From Bdellovibrio reynosensis (GTDB lineage: Bacteria > Bdellovibrionota > Bdellovibrionia > Bdellovibrionales > Bdellovibrionaceae): a stretch of DNA of 64,000 nt. Made by a program: the position numbers and the translations under genes. The stretch lies in contig NZ_CP093442.1 in assembly GCF_022814725.1 (NCBI RefSeq), positions 1,984,001 through 2,048,000 of the forward strand, given 5' to 3'. The notes beneath the pieces were generated by a model, which saw only the letters and a program-made list of their open reading frames with translations, was not told the DNA's origin and did no database searches. This document shows, piece by piece, positions 1 to 9,052 of the stretch (position 1 is the stretch's first letter; each line of letters opens with the position of its first letter).

Positions 1-1329
1 ATCATGATCGCCGTCTTTACCACGTGGATCATGACAAGCTTTGAGCGCGACCGTATGTTTACCCGGCCGGCAAAGATGAATCGCACACTTTTAAGTTCAT
101 TTGATGAAGATCCCTTTGTCGCACTTTCGAGGCTTAAAGAATTTTCGCAAAAAACCAGCGGTGATCAGCATGATTTGATCGATGCTGAAGGCGTAAGCCT
201 GGTGGAATTAAAGCAAGTCCTTGAGCCTTTAGATTCTGAGCAGCTACAGAAACTTCAAAGCGATCAATCTGTGCAGCTGAAAAAATCGATCGGACCTGGC
301 CAGCCGCCGATGATCGTTTCCACCACTAACAAGCCCGGAGTATTCCTATTAAGCCGCCTAGGGCCTCCGCCAGGTAAACCGCCAGTGGGTCCGTTTGTAT
401 TACTTGGTTCTCTCATCTTATGTGTTTTAATCTCAATTGGTTTAGCTTTGATTTATCAATTTTCTAAATACCGCGCTCGTGCGGAGGAAGCCTTCTCTGT
501 GCTTTCTTCTTTAAGAGACGGAAAACTTTCGGCGCGCATGCCAGAACGAAAATACGATGAGTTGTCTCCGTTAATCACAGCATTCAACCAAATGGCGGGA
601 GATATCGAGGGAGTGGTTGATCAATTGCGTAGGGCCGACCATTCCCGACGGGAACTTTTGCAGGACTTGGCCCATGACTTAAGGACTCCTTTAACTTCTT
701 TAAAAACTTTTTTGGATACATTGAAATATTCCAGCGAAAAATTAACAGAAAATAAACGTCAGGAAATTTTAGATCTGTGTTCTTCGGAAGTAGAATATTT
801 TGGAAAGCTAGTGGAGGATTTATTATTCTTAGCGCAGATCACAGAGCCAAAATACTCTTTAGGCACAGAACATCTGGATCTGCGCGAAAGAGTGGCTGAT
901 CAAATGACCGTATTTCGCCAACGTTATCCTAATATTGATTTCAAAATTGAAACCGCTGGGGATGATTTTCAGATCACCGGTTCTACCAAATTGATGGATC
1001 GCTTATTGCGGAATGCATTTGAAAATTCATGCTCTTTTGCCCGTCACAAGATCTTAGTGAAAATTGAAAGTCATTTCAAAGAATTAAGATTTTCTTTAAT
1101 CGATGATGGGCCTGGCTTTTCAGAAAAAACCCTGGCTGAATTTGGAACAAAAAAAGCCAGCCGCCAGTTAGTTAGTGATTCTGAGCATAAGCGAATTTCT
1201 GTCGGCATTGGCTCTGTGATCATGAAAGAAATTGCGACACTTCATTTAGGTCACATCAGTGCAGAAAATATCTTAGAGCATGATAAGGTCATTGGGGCGA
1301 AAGTCTCTTTTTGGTTCACTAAACTGTAG
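1..1329 (+). CDS. Sensor histidine kinase, 5'-truncated by window edge
   Basis: This is a membrane sensor kinase that would autophosphorylate and pass phosphate to a response regulator. The reading frame is open to base 1, so the true start and most of a first membrane helix lie outside. From the first visible ATG (base 4) there is a periplasmic stretch (about 12-128), a second membrane helix (about 129-153), a HAMP linker (to about 205), a HisKA domain with the phospho-acceptor His near residue 224 in AHDLRTPLTS, and an ATPase domain with an N-box (RNAFENS) and G1 box (DDGPGF). The ligand is unknown. A partner regulator is not in the window and is probably just upstream. Confidence 0.9.
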   Translation: MMIAVFTTWIMTSFERDRMFTRPAKMNRTLLSSFDEDPFVALSRLKEFSQKTSGDQHDLIDAEGVSLVELKQVLEPLDSEQLQKLQSDQSVQLKKSIGPGQPPMIVSTTNKPGVFLLSRLGPPPGKPPVGPFVLLGSLILCVLISIGLALIYQFSKYRARAEEAFSVLSSLRDGKLSARMPERKYDELSPLITAFNQMAGDIEGVVDQLRRADHSRRELLQDLAHDLRTPLTSLKTFLDTLKYSSEKLTENKRQEILDLCSSEVEYFGKLVEDLLFLAQITEPKYSLGTEHLDLRERVADQMTVFRQRYPNIDFKIETAGDDFQITGSTKLMDRLLRNAFENSCSFARHKILVKIESHFKELRFSLIDDGPGFSEKTLAEFGTKKASRQLVSDSEHKRISVGIGSVIMKEIATLHLGHISAENILEHDKVIGAKVSFWFTKL

Positions 1330-1386
1330 TTCCATATTGCCTCCATAGTTTCTGAATATTCTAAAGCCATCTAACAAGGTGGCTTT

Positions 1387-3081
1387 ATGCTTTTAAGAAT
1401 GGCGATTATACTATTAACTTTTCTTCCTATAACGGCTTTTGCTCAGTCTATGTGGGGCACTGGTATGTGGGGTGGAATGCAAAGCTGTCCTTACCCTACC
1501 CGCGCAGCTGCCGGTGCTACGAGCATTGATGATGGGACTAAGGAAATTCAAGAAGCCATTAAAGAAGCTCAGCAAGAAATCCGTGATAAGAAGTCTGACA
1601 AGAAGAAAGCGGACCGTGCTGCTGAAAAATCTAGGACGGAAATCAGTAAATCTTTGAATGATCCTTATGCTGAGTCAGTTTTAGCTCACATCGAAAATTT
1701 CCGTCGCTGCAATGAGTACGCAAGCCAGCAACCTTCTGCTGATCCGACTGTAACTAGTCAGGAAGGTGAACACATGATCGCTAATGCGAACATCCTGCCG
1801 TTGCAGGGATTCACTTCTAGTGAATGGAATCAAGTTTGTGATCGCTCGAAAAGTGGTTCAGTTAACGCCAGCATCTGCGCTTCACCTAAATATTCTGCGG
1901 GTAAAAGTAACGATTCAAACTGTCGTAAGGCTTTAAGCGAATTCCGCAAGCAATACGGCGAGTCGCAAAAACTGCAAAAAGATATTGAAGGACTTGAGGA
2001 ACAAGTTGCTCGTTATAAAGAAGATTTGAAGGATGCAAAAAAAGAAGCCGCAGAAATGCTGAAAGAACAGCGCTTGGCGAAAACCGAAGGTGGAATTTGT
2101 GTGGAATGTATGCAGCAAAATTCCGGATACTCTGCGCAAAAATCTGAAACGGATTGGGCAGGAGTTGCCGCGAACATTGGTACTGGAGTTCTAGCAACAT
2201 ACATGGGTTATCAAAATAACAAAATGACTGCTGAATATAACTCAAACTTAGGCTGGCCGACGCAGTCTTATCCTAGTTGGAGTTATGGTTTTCCTTACAT
2301 CGCAGCTGGATTGTATGGCGCTATGGGTGGCGGAACGGGACAAGGTTCATTTGGTTGCGGCAGTGGTATGGGCGGCACCGGAAATATCAACGGTGCGATG
2401 GGAATGATGGGCTCGATGGGCACGGGAAGTATGTATGGTTCCATGGGAGGAGCGTTTGGTTATCCTTCTGGAATGATGGGGAACATCGCCGGCGGTGGAA
2501 TGTTTAATAGCGGTATTGGACCATGGGGAATGAGTGGTTATGGAAATATGTCTGGAATGGGCTCTATAGGTGGTATGGGGAACATGATGGGTTACGGTTC
2601 CATGATGGGCGGTATGGGTAATATGGTGGGTTACGGTTCTATGATGGGCGGCATGGGTAATATGATGGGTTACGGTTCTATGATAAGCGGCATGGGTAAT
2701 ATGATGGGATACGGTTCTATGATGGGCGGTATGGGTAATATGATGGGATACGGTTCTATGATGGGCGGTATGGATAGTTATTCAATGCAATACCAACAAC
2801 AGATGATGCAACTTCAAATGCAGCAGTATCAAACACAGATGCAGTATCAACAACAATACCAACAGCAATCAATGCAACGGTATCAAGTAGTGTCGTCACT
2901 GCAGCAAGAGATGTATTCATTAATGGCTAGAATTCAAAGTATTCAATACGGCGGAACCAGTTCCTATATCGGTTCAACTGGTTCCCTGGGAAGTTTAGGT
3001 ACAACTACAACCTATGGATCTTCGGTGATATCAACCTTGCCTAGCTCCACTTCGGTGTACAGTACTTTGCAAGGCCGATAG
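1387..3081 (+). CDS. Secreted coiled-coil protein with Met/Gly-rich tandem repeats
   Basis: I do not recognise the family. The 564-residue product starts with a signal peptide ending near AFAQS, then an Ala/Lys/Glu-rich coiled-coil segment (about 45-80) and a second one (about 190-235), several Cys residues (CVEC among them), then a Gly/Met-rich region. Within this lie five near-identical 13-residue repeats of the form GGMGNMMGYGSMM (residues 395-459), followed by a Gln/Met/Tyr-rich tract and a Ser/Thr-rich tail. The ATG at 1387 follows an AAGGTGG site. It is likely exported to the periplasm or surface; Met-rich tracts can bind copper or form flexible structural surfaces, but neither role is shown here. 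Confidence 0.85.
   Translation: MLLRMAIILLTFLPITAFAQSMWGTGMWGGMQSCPYPTRAAAGATSIDDGTKEIQEAIKEAQQEIRDKKSDKKKADRAAEKSRTEISKSLNDPYAESVLAHIENFRRCNEYASQQPSADPTVTSQEGEHMIANANILPLQGFTSSEWNQVCDRSKSGSVNASICASPKYSAGKSNDSNCRKALSEFRKQYGESQKLQKDIEGLEEQVARYKEDLKDAKKEAAEMLKEQRLAKTEGGICVECMQQNSGYSAQKSETDWAGVAANIGTGVLATYMGYQNNKMTAEYNSNLGWPTQSYPSWSYGFPYIAAGLYGAMGGGTGQGSFGCGSGMGGTGNINGAMGMMGSMGTGSMYGSMGGAFGYPSGMMGNIAGGGMFNSGIGPWGMSGYGNMSGMGSIGGMGNMMGYGSMMGGMGNMVGYGSMMGGMGNMMGYGSMISGMGNMMGYGSMMGGMGNMMGYGSMMGGMDSYSMQYQQQMMQLQMQQYQTQMQYQQQYQQQSMQRYQVVSSLQQEMYSLMARIQSIQYGGTSSYIGSTGSLGSLGTTTTYGSSVISTLPSSTSVYSTLQGR
2569..2763 (+). repeat. Five tandem 39-bp coding repeats
   Basis: Five in-frame copies of a 39-bp unit encode GGMGNMMGYGSMM with single changes (M to V in copy 2, M to I and G to S at the copy 3/4 junction). 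The low divergence at DNA level suggests recent slippage or unequal crossing-over, so copy number may vary between strains. Confidence 0.9.
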
Positions 3082-3084
3082 GAT

Positions 3085-4605
3085 TTACCAGTTACCAAGT
3101 CTTTCAATACGAGCATTTTGGCGGTAGTCATCATCAACGAAACGGATGACGCCGTCAGAGTTCATAGCGGAAGTTAAGAAGGCCATGTAAACCGGTACTG
3201 GCGATTTTAAAGCCACACGAGTTTCAGCTTCTAAAACTTCACCAGGTTTTGCAGTGTAACGATCAATCACCTCACGGGTCCACGGAGTTCCCATGAGTAA
3301 GTACTCGGCAAGATCCAAAGGTTTTTCTACACGCACGCAGCCTGAACTTAGCAGACGTTGATTTTCAACGAAGAGTTCACGCATGTTGGTGTCATGCAGG
3401 TAGATCGCAAAGCTATTGGTCATCATAAATTTTAGGACTCCCAAAGCATTGCCTGTATGTGGTTTTTGACGAATGAAATATTGATCGTCGTCATTGGTGT
3501 TTAAGTTCCACCAGTCAATCGTTGTTGGGTCCACCCGTTGAGTGAAAGAACTATTCCAAACTTCATAGTTCTTAGACGAGAAGTATTCGCTGATTTCCCA
3601 TGGCTGAAGTTTTTTAATATCTTCCACTTTATCTTCACGGAAAATAGTTGGAGGCACGACCCAGAACGGATTGATGACAACATACACAATCTTATCCACC
3701 ATGGTTGGTGATTTACGTTCTTTACGACCATTGATTGTTCTAAAGGACATGGTGTAAGGTTTTTCGCCCGTTTTATCGATCAAGGTAAAGTAAGACATCG
3801 CTAAATTCACAAAGATGTAGCGGTCATCAAACTGCTGCGGGAACCAGCGCATTTTTTCCATGTCCATGCGGATTTTAGCAAGGCGTTCTTCACATCCTTG
3901 ATCAAGATAACGGAAGGTCTTTCCGTCATTAGAAAGAATTCCATCCCCTCGCAATTTTAACATTTCTTGAATATCTTTCACCGCATCCACGGTCGCATTA
4001 TCCATCAGATCATCCGTCGTATAGATACGATAACCATATTGGCGCATGCGTTCTTTGATCGCAGGAAGTGCGGGATTTCTTTGATTTAAGCGCACTTCTT
4101 TTTTTAGCGACGGCAACGTCGGCCAAGTCGTCGGATTACACTGAACGGAAATTTTGCGAAGGGCTTCTTTTAAACCTAAATATTGTGGCGTCTTAGGGGC
4201 CATTCCATTTAATAAAGGCTGCGCTCTTGTACCGTGTGCTAGCATTAACACTTGCAGTTGTTTTGCGGTGATGAATCCTTTTTTGTCCATCTTCACATCG
4301 ACACCCACATCTTCAGGATTCACCACTCCCATTGATATGTGTTGCAGAAGAGTCAGATAATTTTCATTGGCGCGATCTTTAAGTTGGGGACTCCAAGCCC
4401 CTCCCTGCCAGTAAAAGTCCTCCATGGCGTCGGTCCAATATTTCTTGGGGTCTAAGCCGTGTTCGCCTGCCGCCAGCATCGTCTGGCGCATGTCATCGAT
4501 ATTTAGAAAGTCGACGACATTTAAATAATCTCTTTTGGTATTAGCCTCAGAAATCATCGCAAAAGTTGTGATTAGCGAAAACAGGACAAACACTATGAGT
4601 TTCAT
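3085..4605 (-). CDS. L,D-transpeptidase, YcbB/LdtD-like
   Basis: This periplasmic enzyme would form or remodel 3-3 peptidoglycan cross-links or attach substrates to the wall. The 506-residue product has a signal peptide, a long N-terminal scaffold, a peptidoglycan-binding-like segment (about 185-245) and a C-terminal YkuD domain. The catalytic signature is visible: His in IYLHDTN and Cys near residue 423 in SSGCVRV. The start at 4605 is chosen because AGGAGG stands 5-7 bases upstream and a signal peptide follows directly; an upstream in-frame ATG lacks both. It stands alone, convergent with the repeat protein before it (gap of 3 bases). Bdellovibrios encode many such enzymes for prey and self wall modification. 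Confidence 0.88.
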   Translation of the reverse strand: MKLIVFVLFSLITTFAMISEANTKRDYLNVVDFLNIDDMRQTMLAAGEHGLDPKKYWTDAMEDFYWQGGAWSPQLKDRANENYLTLLQHISMGVVNPEDVGVDVKMDKKGFITAKQLQVLMLAHGTRAQPLLNGMAPKTPQYLGLKEALRKISVQCNPTTWPTLPSLKKEVRLNQRNPALPAIKERMRQYGYRIYTTDDLMDNATVDAVKDIQEMLKLRGDGILSNDGKTFRYLDQGCEERLAKIRMDMEKMRWFPQQFDDRYIFVNLAMSYFTLIDKTGEKPYTMSFRTINGRKERKSPTMVDKIVYVVINPFWVVPPTIFREDKVEDIKKLQPWEISEYFSSKNYEVWNSSFTQRVDPTTIDWWNLNTNDDDQYFIRQKPHTGNALGVLKFMMTNSFAIYLHDTNMRELFVENQRLLSSGCVRVEKPLDLAEYLLMGTPWTREVIDRYTAKPGEVLEAETRVALKSPVPVYMAFLTSAMNSDGVIRFVDDDYRQNARIERLGNW

Positions 4606-4736
4606 AACCCCTCCTGCGGACGTTATTTCCCCGATGATACGATTCTGTCCCTGATTTTTCCGAATGGGCATTAGGCCTCTGGGCCGTTGACGGGTTTCTT
4701 TCGAAAAGAAAACGATGGCCTTGCAAAGCCACAAAT

Positions 4737-4766
4737 AAAAAAAGGGAGAACTGTCAGTTCTCCCTT
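4737..4766 (-). terminator. Rho-independent terminator of gltA
   Basis: Read on the minus strand, an 11-bp perfect stem (arms 4742-4752 and 4756-4766, 3-base loop) is followed by a run of seven T. It lies 29 bases after the citrate synthase stop. Confidence 0.9.
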
Positions 4767-4794
4767 CTTAGGAATTCAAACTTTGGTATGCCGA

Positions 4795-5937
4795 CTATTT
4801 TCTGTCAGCAGCCGGAGTCCATTTCAAACCTTCTTTACCCATCCATTTTCCACGAGGACGGTAAATACGGTTGTTCGCGTATTGTTCAAACGCGTGAGCA
4901 CACCAGCCAGAGATACGAGAAGCCGCAAAGATCGGAGTGAAAAGATCTGTTGGGATACCCATAGAGAAGTAAACTGTCGCAGAATAGAAATCCACGTTCG
5001 GCATCAAACCTTTTTCTTTGTACATAGTGTCGTCAATCAAAGTCGACATTTCGTACATGTGGTGGATACCAGCGTCTTTAGTCAATTTTTCAGACATAGC
5101 ACGCAAGATACGAGCGCGAGGGTCGCCGTTTTTGTAAACGCGGTGACCGATACCCATTACTTTTTCTTTTGCTGCTAATGCGTCTTTTACGAATTGTTGA
5201 GCGCGATCCATTGTGCCGATTTGTTGCAGCATCAAGATCACTTGTTCATTCGCACCACCGTGCAATGGTCCTTTTAAAGCACCGATCGCTGAAACAATCG
5301 CAGAGTGCAAATCAGAAAGAGAAGATGAAGTTACGCGGGTTGCGAACGCAGAGCAGTTCAACTCATGGTCAGCGTGAAGGATCAAGCACGTGTCCATTAC
5401 TTTCACGTGGTGAGCGTTAGGCTCTTTACCGCCGCCAAGCATGTACATCATGTTCCAAGCGATTGATTGGCCCGCTTTTGGAGCTACTGGATCTTTACCT
5501 TTTCTGATTGCATCAAAAGCGCAAAGAAGAGTTGTCATTTTACCAGTCAAACGAACTGACTTACGAAGATTTGCTTCTGGAGAGTTGTCGTTAGCATCTT
5601 TATCCCAGTGAGCTAACAAAGAAACCGCAGTACGCAACCAAGCCATCGGGTGAACATTAGTCGGGATACCTTTAAGCACCGTGATCATTTCTGGGCTTAA
5701 AGTCATTTCTTTATGAAGTTCAGAACTGAAAGCTTGAAGTTCAGAAGCCGTAGGAAGTTTGTCGTTCCAAAGAAGGTAAGTAACTTCTTCGAAAGTTGAG
5801 TTTTCCGCTAGGTCATCAATCGTGTAACCGCGGAAAGTAAGAGAATCTCCAACGATGAAAGAGATTTTAGTTGTACATGCAACAACGCCTTCTAATCCCT
5901 TGTCTAAAGCGCCTTCATAGATATTAACTTCAGCCAT
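4795..5937 (-). CDS. gltA: Citrate synthase
   Basis: It condenses oxaloacetate and acetyl-CoA at the entry of the TCA cycle. The 380-residue length fits the short bacterial/archaeal (dimeric, methylcitrate-synthase-like) type more than the longer E. coli hexameric type. Visible active-site segments are the His in ILHADHELNCSAF, the HGGANE segment, the IGHRVYK segment, and the catalytic Asp in PNVDFYS. The ATG is preceded by AAAGGAACG. The gene is monocistronic, with its own terminator. From sequence alone 2-methylcitrate synthase activity cannot be excluded. Confidence 0.95.
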   Translation of the reverse strand: MAEVNIYEGALDKGLEGVVACTTKISFIVGDSLTFRGYTIDDLAENSTFEEVTYLLWNDKLPTASELQAFSSELHKEMTLSPEMITVLKGIPTNVHPMAWLRTAVSLLAHWDKDANDNSPEANLRKSVRLTGKMTTLLCAFDAIRKGKDPVAPKAGQSIAWNMMYMLGGGKEPNAHHVKVMDTCLILHADHELNCSAFATRVTSSSLSDLHSAIVSAIGALKGPLHGGANEQVILMLQQIGTMDRAQQFVKDALAAKEKVMGIGHRVYKNGDPRARILRAMSEKLTKDAGIHHMYEMSTLIDDTMYKEKGLMPNVDFYSATVYFSMGIPTDLFTPIFAASRISGWCAHAFEQYANNRIYRPRGKWMGKEGLKWTPAADRK

Positions 5938-6031
5938 TTTCGTTCCTTTCTGACTTCAAATAACTCTGTACTCATAACCACAATATAATGTTCTGTCACT
6001 AAACACTGCACAGTTATCAAATAGTTTTTAA

Positions 6032-6922
6032 CTAGTTTTTTGCCAGTTTGATAACGCGATCTTTTACTTCAGTGACAATCAGAGTCTGATCTCTGACGGG
6101 GTCCGTTTTGCCAGTGTACTTTTCATTGGCGAAAAGGATTTCATTTCTTACTTCGTGCACCCCAGTTTTAGGAGCCCGCATGATGGCCTCGGAAATTCCG
6201 TGGCCTCCCCAATTTACCCCTAGCGAATTTTGGGACATTTTCAGTCCTTCTGTTGCTAGAATCACTCGGTCACGGGGATTTAACTGCACCTTCCGGCTTT
6301 GTGGCTCCGTGTTAAAATCCTTGCCTAGGCTCGGACCCGTCGGCAATAACTCCACTAAAGAATCTTGGCCGTACACTTGCAAAAAGCCGTCGATGACTCC
6401 CACGGAACAGTATTGCATTTCGTAACTGCGTCGATCAACGACGGCATAGAATAAACTAGCCCGGTCGTCGTTGGTAATATGAGGAACCACCTCTTTTGCC
6501 ATCAAGGCTACTACGCGATCGGCTTCAAGACCTCGACGCGCTTCCATTTGCGATGAGATTTTTATGATTACTGAAAGAAGTAATGATGAAAGTGAATAAC
6601 CACTCGCACTTGAAATAAGGATGCCGAACTTCAACTTATCTTCATGCTCAAAGATATCAAAGTAATCACCACCCGATCTTGTGCCTGGCAAAAACTTGGT
6701 GCTGAAATCAAAACCCTGAACATTGGGTAATTCCGTCGGAGATAAAAACTTTTGCAAGGTCTGCGCAAGTTTAAGTTCCTGGCTGATTTGATGAATAAGT
6801 TTTTCTAAAGCCGTGTTGGCTTTCGTTAACTCTAAACGATAGCGGTGAAGTTCTGCTTCCTTCACTGCAAGCTCGTGTTCTAATTCTGAAATACGTTCTT
6901 TTAAATCTGTCTCATTTGCCAT
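6032..6922 (-). CDS. RsbU/SpoIIE-type PP2C phosphatase, degenerate active site
   Basis: The 296-residue protein has an N-terminal coiled coil (about 5-60) followed by a SpoIIE/RsbU-type phosphatase fold, recognised by ELKLAQTLQKFLSP and RSGGDYFDIF. Normal members bind two metals through Asp residues in GDVSGHG- and TDG-like motifs. Here the first is ISSASGYS and the second ATEGL, so key Asp residues are replaced. It may be a pseudophosphatase that binds a partner (anti-anti-sigma-like protein) without hydrolysis, or a weakly active variant. No partner-switch genes are next to it. A site AAGAGGG precedes the ATG. Confidence 0.8.
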   Translation of the reverse strand: MANETDLKERISELEHELAVKEAELHRYRLELTKANTALEKLIHQISQELKLAQTLQKFLSPTELPNVQGFDFSTKFLPGTRSGGDYFDIFEHEDKLKFGILISSASGYSLSSLLLSVIIKISSQMEARRGLEADRVVALMAKEVVPHITNDDRASLFYAVVDRRSYEMQYCSVGVIDGFLQVYGQDSLVELLPTGPSLGKDFNTEPQSRKVQLNPRDRVILATEGLKMSQNSLGVNWGGHGISEAIMRAPKTGVHEVRNEILFANEKYTGKTDPVRDQTLIVTEVKDRVIKLAKN

Positions 6923-7018
6923 GCCCTCTTATTGTAGGGACCGGAAAAGGCAGTGTCACCTCTTTCGGCCCCTTGGGCTTTGGTCTGTCTAGGTACTCTG
7001 ACGGAGTCGGAGTGTAGA

Positions 7019-8116
7019 CTAGTTGATCTTGATCGGTAAGTAAGTAGCGTTGTTGGTTTCAGTAACTTCACTGCGCGAGTTGGTGTCGTCAACAATCACC
7101 CCAATCCATCGCAAACTTCCTGAAGCAAGACCACTAGGAATAGTCACCGTGTCTTTGCGTGTGTGAACAAAGTCCGGAGCTAAATTTAAAACAATGCTTC
7201 TTAGCTTCGTGTCTAAAGTTGTAATCAAGTCATTCGTAGAGAAGTAAAATCCCACCGGCACACTGCTTTGGGTGCTAGCTCCGGAATTTTCAAAAGTAAA
7301 CTCCACTTGAACTGTTTGCCCGGCATTTACGCGATAATATGTCTCACCATTAATTGTTTCTGTCGCAAGGGCGCCACCCGTTGACGTGTAAACTTTGGTT
7401 TTTACGTGATCACTGTATTCGCCATCCGCAGATCCGTATTTCCAGTGAGTGGTTGATAGGTCTTGAATCAAGGGACTGGCGTTTCCGTAAAGATGCCGTG
7501 CGCCAGCGGAAGTGTCTTCACCGACATAAGGACGCGCTGACGAACCATTCACATGAATGTGTGTCCAATCACTGCCCATCACATTATACGTGTAATTTAC
7601 GTGGGCCAACCCCAAGCCGTGACCTAATTCGTGAATAGCAGTCGTGATGAAAGGTCTGTTGCTGCCACCATATTCCCAGAGCGAACTTTTATTAGAAACA
7701 AAAGGGGTATAAGCTTCAGCGACGTCAAAGATGACATCGACTTCAGTCATCTTTACGGTTTTACCGAAGATCCAATAATCGATGCATTCATACCACGTCC
7801 ACGCGATTGCTGGGGCACCATCTAAAGCATCGGGATCACTTGAAAACCACACTTCATTTTCACCATTACCGCGTCGAACTCCCGTATCACCAAAACCCAA
7901 AGTATAGCGGAACTTGCTGGGATTCTGATTCCAGCGACTGACCGACGTGGATAAAGCATTCTGCCAACTTGCATTTGCAAAACTGACGGCACCTGCGCGC
8001 AGATGAACTGTGTTGGTTTCCCATTTCAAATCGCGATCAAGACAAACCCAATATTGATAAGCCGACGCTGGCAGAACAAATAACAACGACATCAAAAACA
8101 AGAAAAGATGCTTCAT
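7019..8116 (-). CDS. Secreted matrixin-like zinc metalloprotease with CARDB-like domain
   Basis: The 365-residue product has a signal peptide (cleavage near ASA-Y20), a metzincin catalytic domain with HELGHGLGLAH (His162, Glu163, His166, His172) and a Met-turn (NVMGS, Met180), and a C-terminal beta-sandwich (about 225-365) of the CARDB type, judged from the pattern GQTVQVEFTFENSG ... DDTNSRSEVTETNNA. It would cleave extracellular or prey proteins, with the CARDB-like part as a binding module. The start follows AAAGGAGC. It lies 15 bases after the stop of the upstream secreted protein, so the two are probably co-transcribed. Confidence 0.88.
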   Translation of the reverse strand: MKHLFLFLMSLLFVLPASAYQYWVCLDRDLKWETNTVHLRAGAVSFANASWQNALSTSVSRWNQNPSKFRYTLGFGDTGVRRGNGENEVWFSSDPDALDGAPAIAWTWYECIDYWIFGKTVKMTEVDVIFDVAEAYTPFVSNKSSLWEYGGSNRPFITTAIHELGHGLGLAHVNYTYNVMGSDWTHIHVNGSSARPYVGEDTSAGARHLYGNASPLIQDLSTTHWKYGSADGEYSDHVKTKVYTSTGGALATETINGETYYRVNAGQTVQVEFTFENSGASTQSSVPVGFYFSTNDLITTLDTKLRSIVLNLAPDFVHTRKDTVTIPSGLASGSLRWIGVIVDDTNSRSEVTETNNATYLPIKIN

Positions 8117-8131
8117 AAACTATTTGCTCCT

Positions 8132-8986
8132 TTATTTAATAACAGGATTACCCTGGTTTTGATCGTAACGTTGTTGCTCTAAACGATCGGCATCCGTAGG
8201 TGGTACGACTGGCTTATACGGGAAATCTCTGACCGTTCTGCTTCTGACATCCCTTAAAGGTTTAACCACAAAGGGATTTCTAGGGTCCGTCGCAGGAATC
8301 ATCGGCCACTTATCTAAAACTTCCGGTGGATACAATGCTCTGACCTTAGTGTTTACAAAGTTAATGAAGGCATCGGTTTTAAACTGAGTTCCAACTGGCA
8401 GTTCCGCCTCTGGAGGTCCTTCTGAAGAGCGACCTGCTTCTTTTAAATAAATAGTGGTTTTTGAAACAGTGTGGGTCATGACATCCGCCAAGGGTTGGTG
8501 CTTACCAAAATCCACTTCTTGTCTTTTCGTTTGGATCACTTCATGGCCTTTATCGGAATAAAGAAGGCCTTGAATGGATCTAAAGCGCCCTTCCCCACAA
8601 CGAAGCAAAGGACAAGCGTTTCTAGCGTTACCTCTTAAAAACAGAACGTCTTGGTCACCCACATCAAAGAGTGGATAATTCGAAGGATGCATGAAGGTCG
8701 CTTCATTTCCCCGACCACCTAAAAAACGTAACGTGATTTTATCATTGGCTTGGCGCGGATTTCCTTTGATCACTCTTAAAATCTGATAGGTCACGAAGGT
8801 GTGAGGTAAAACCTCAGAGTTGTTATCCCCTTTAGACATCGCATAGGAAACATCTGTGACTTGAGCTAGGACGATGTGCTCTGCACCTCGAACGGAAGCA
8901 TTGATATTATATTTGCCTCGTTTGTCGTGGGCGAACGATGGCTCACACAGAGCTATGATAGAAATTATGAAAATAAATAAGCGCAT
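8132..8986 (-). CDS. Secreted protein of unknown function
   Basis: I do not recognise the family. The 284-residue product has a signal peptide (cleavage near SFA-H20) and a beta-rich N-terminal half with a pattern HIVLAQVTDVSY ... DVGDQDVLFL ... GEGRFRSIQG resembling small OB-like or secreted barrel domains, plus a Pro/Arg-rich tail. Two Cys (CPLLRC) may form a disulfide. A strong GGAGGAG site precedes the ATG. It is the first gene of a likely two-gene unit with the matrixin-like protease, so it could be an inhibitor, chaperone or co-secreted partner of it; that is inference from position only. Confidence 0.75.
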   Translation of the reverse strand: MRLFIFIISIIALCEPSFAHDKRGKYNINASVRGAEHIVLAQVTDVSYAMSKGDNNSEVLPHTFVTYQILRVIKGNPRQANDKITLRFLGGRGNEATFMHPSNYPLFDVGDQDVLFLRGNARNACPLLRCGEGRFRSIQGLLYSDKGHEVIQTKRQEVDFGKHQPLADVMTHTVSKTTIYLKEAGRSSEGPPEAELPVGTQFKTDAFINFVNTKVRALYPPEVLDKWPMIPATDPRNPFVVKPLRDVRSRTVRDFPYKPVVPPTDADRLEQQRYDQNQGNPVIK

Positions 8987-9052
8987 AGAAAACTCCTCCC
9001 AAGACAGAAGTAGATTCTATGGACTTCAAAATTGTTAGAGGGGCTTGTTCAA

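Noticed and set aside
2569-2763. CRISPR-like array
   Set aside because: The repeats are contiguous, in frame and without spacers; they are coding tandem repeats.
4687-5178. 163-residue frame opposite gltA on the plus strand
   Set aside because: It is antisense to citrate synthase, has biased composition from the opposite frame, and crosses the gltA terminator.
6995-7013. ACTCTGAC/GTCGGAGT hairpin after the matrixin-like gene as a terminator
   Set aside because: The stem has a mismatch and no T-run on the minus strand.
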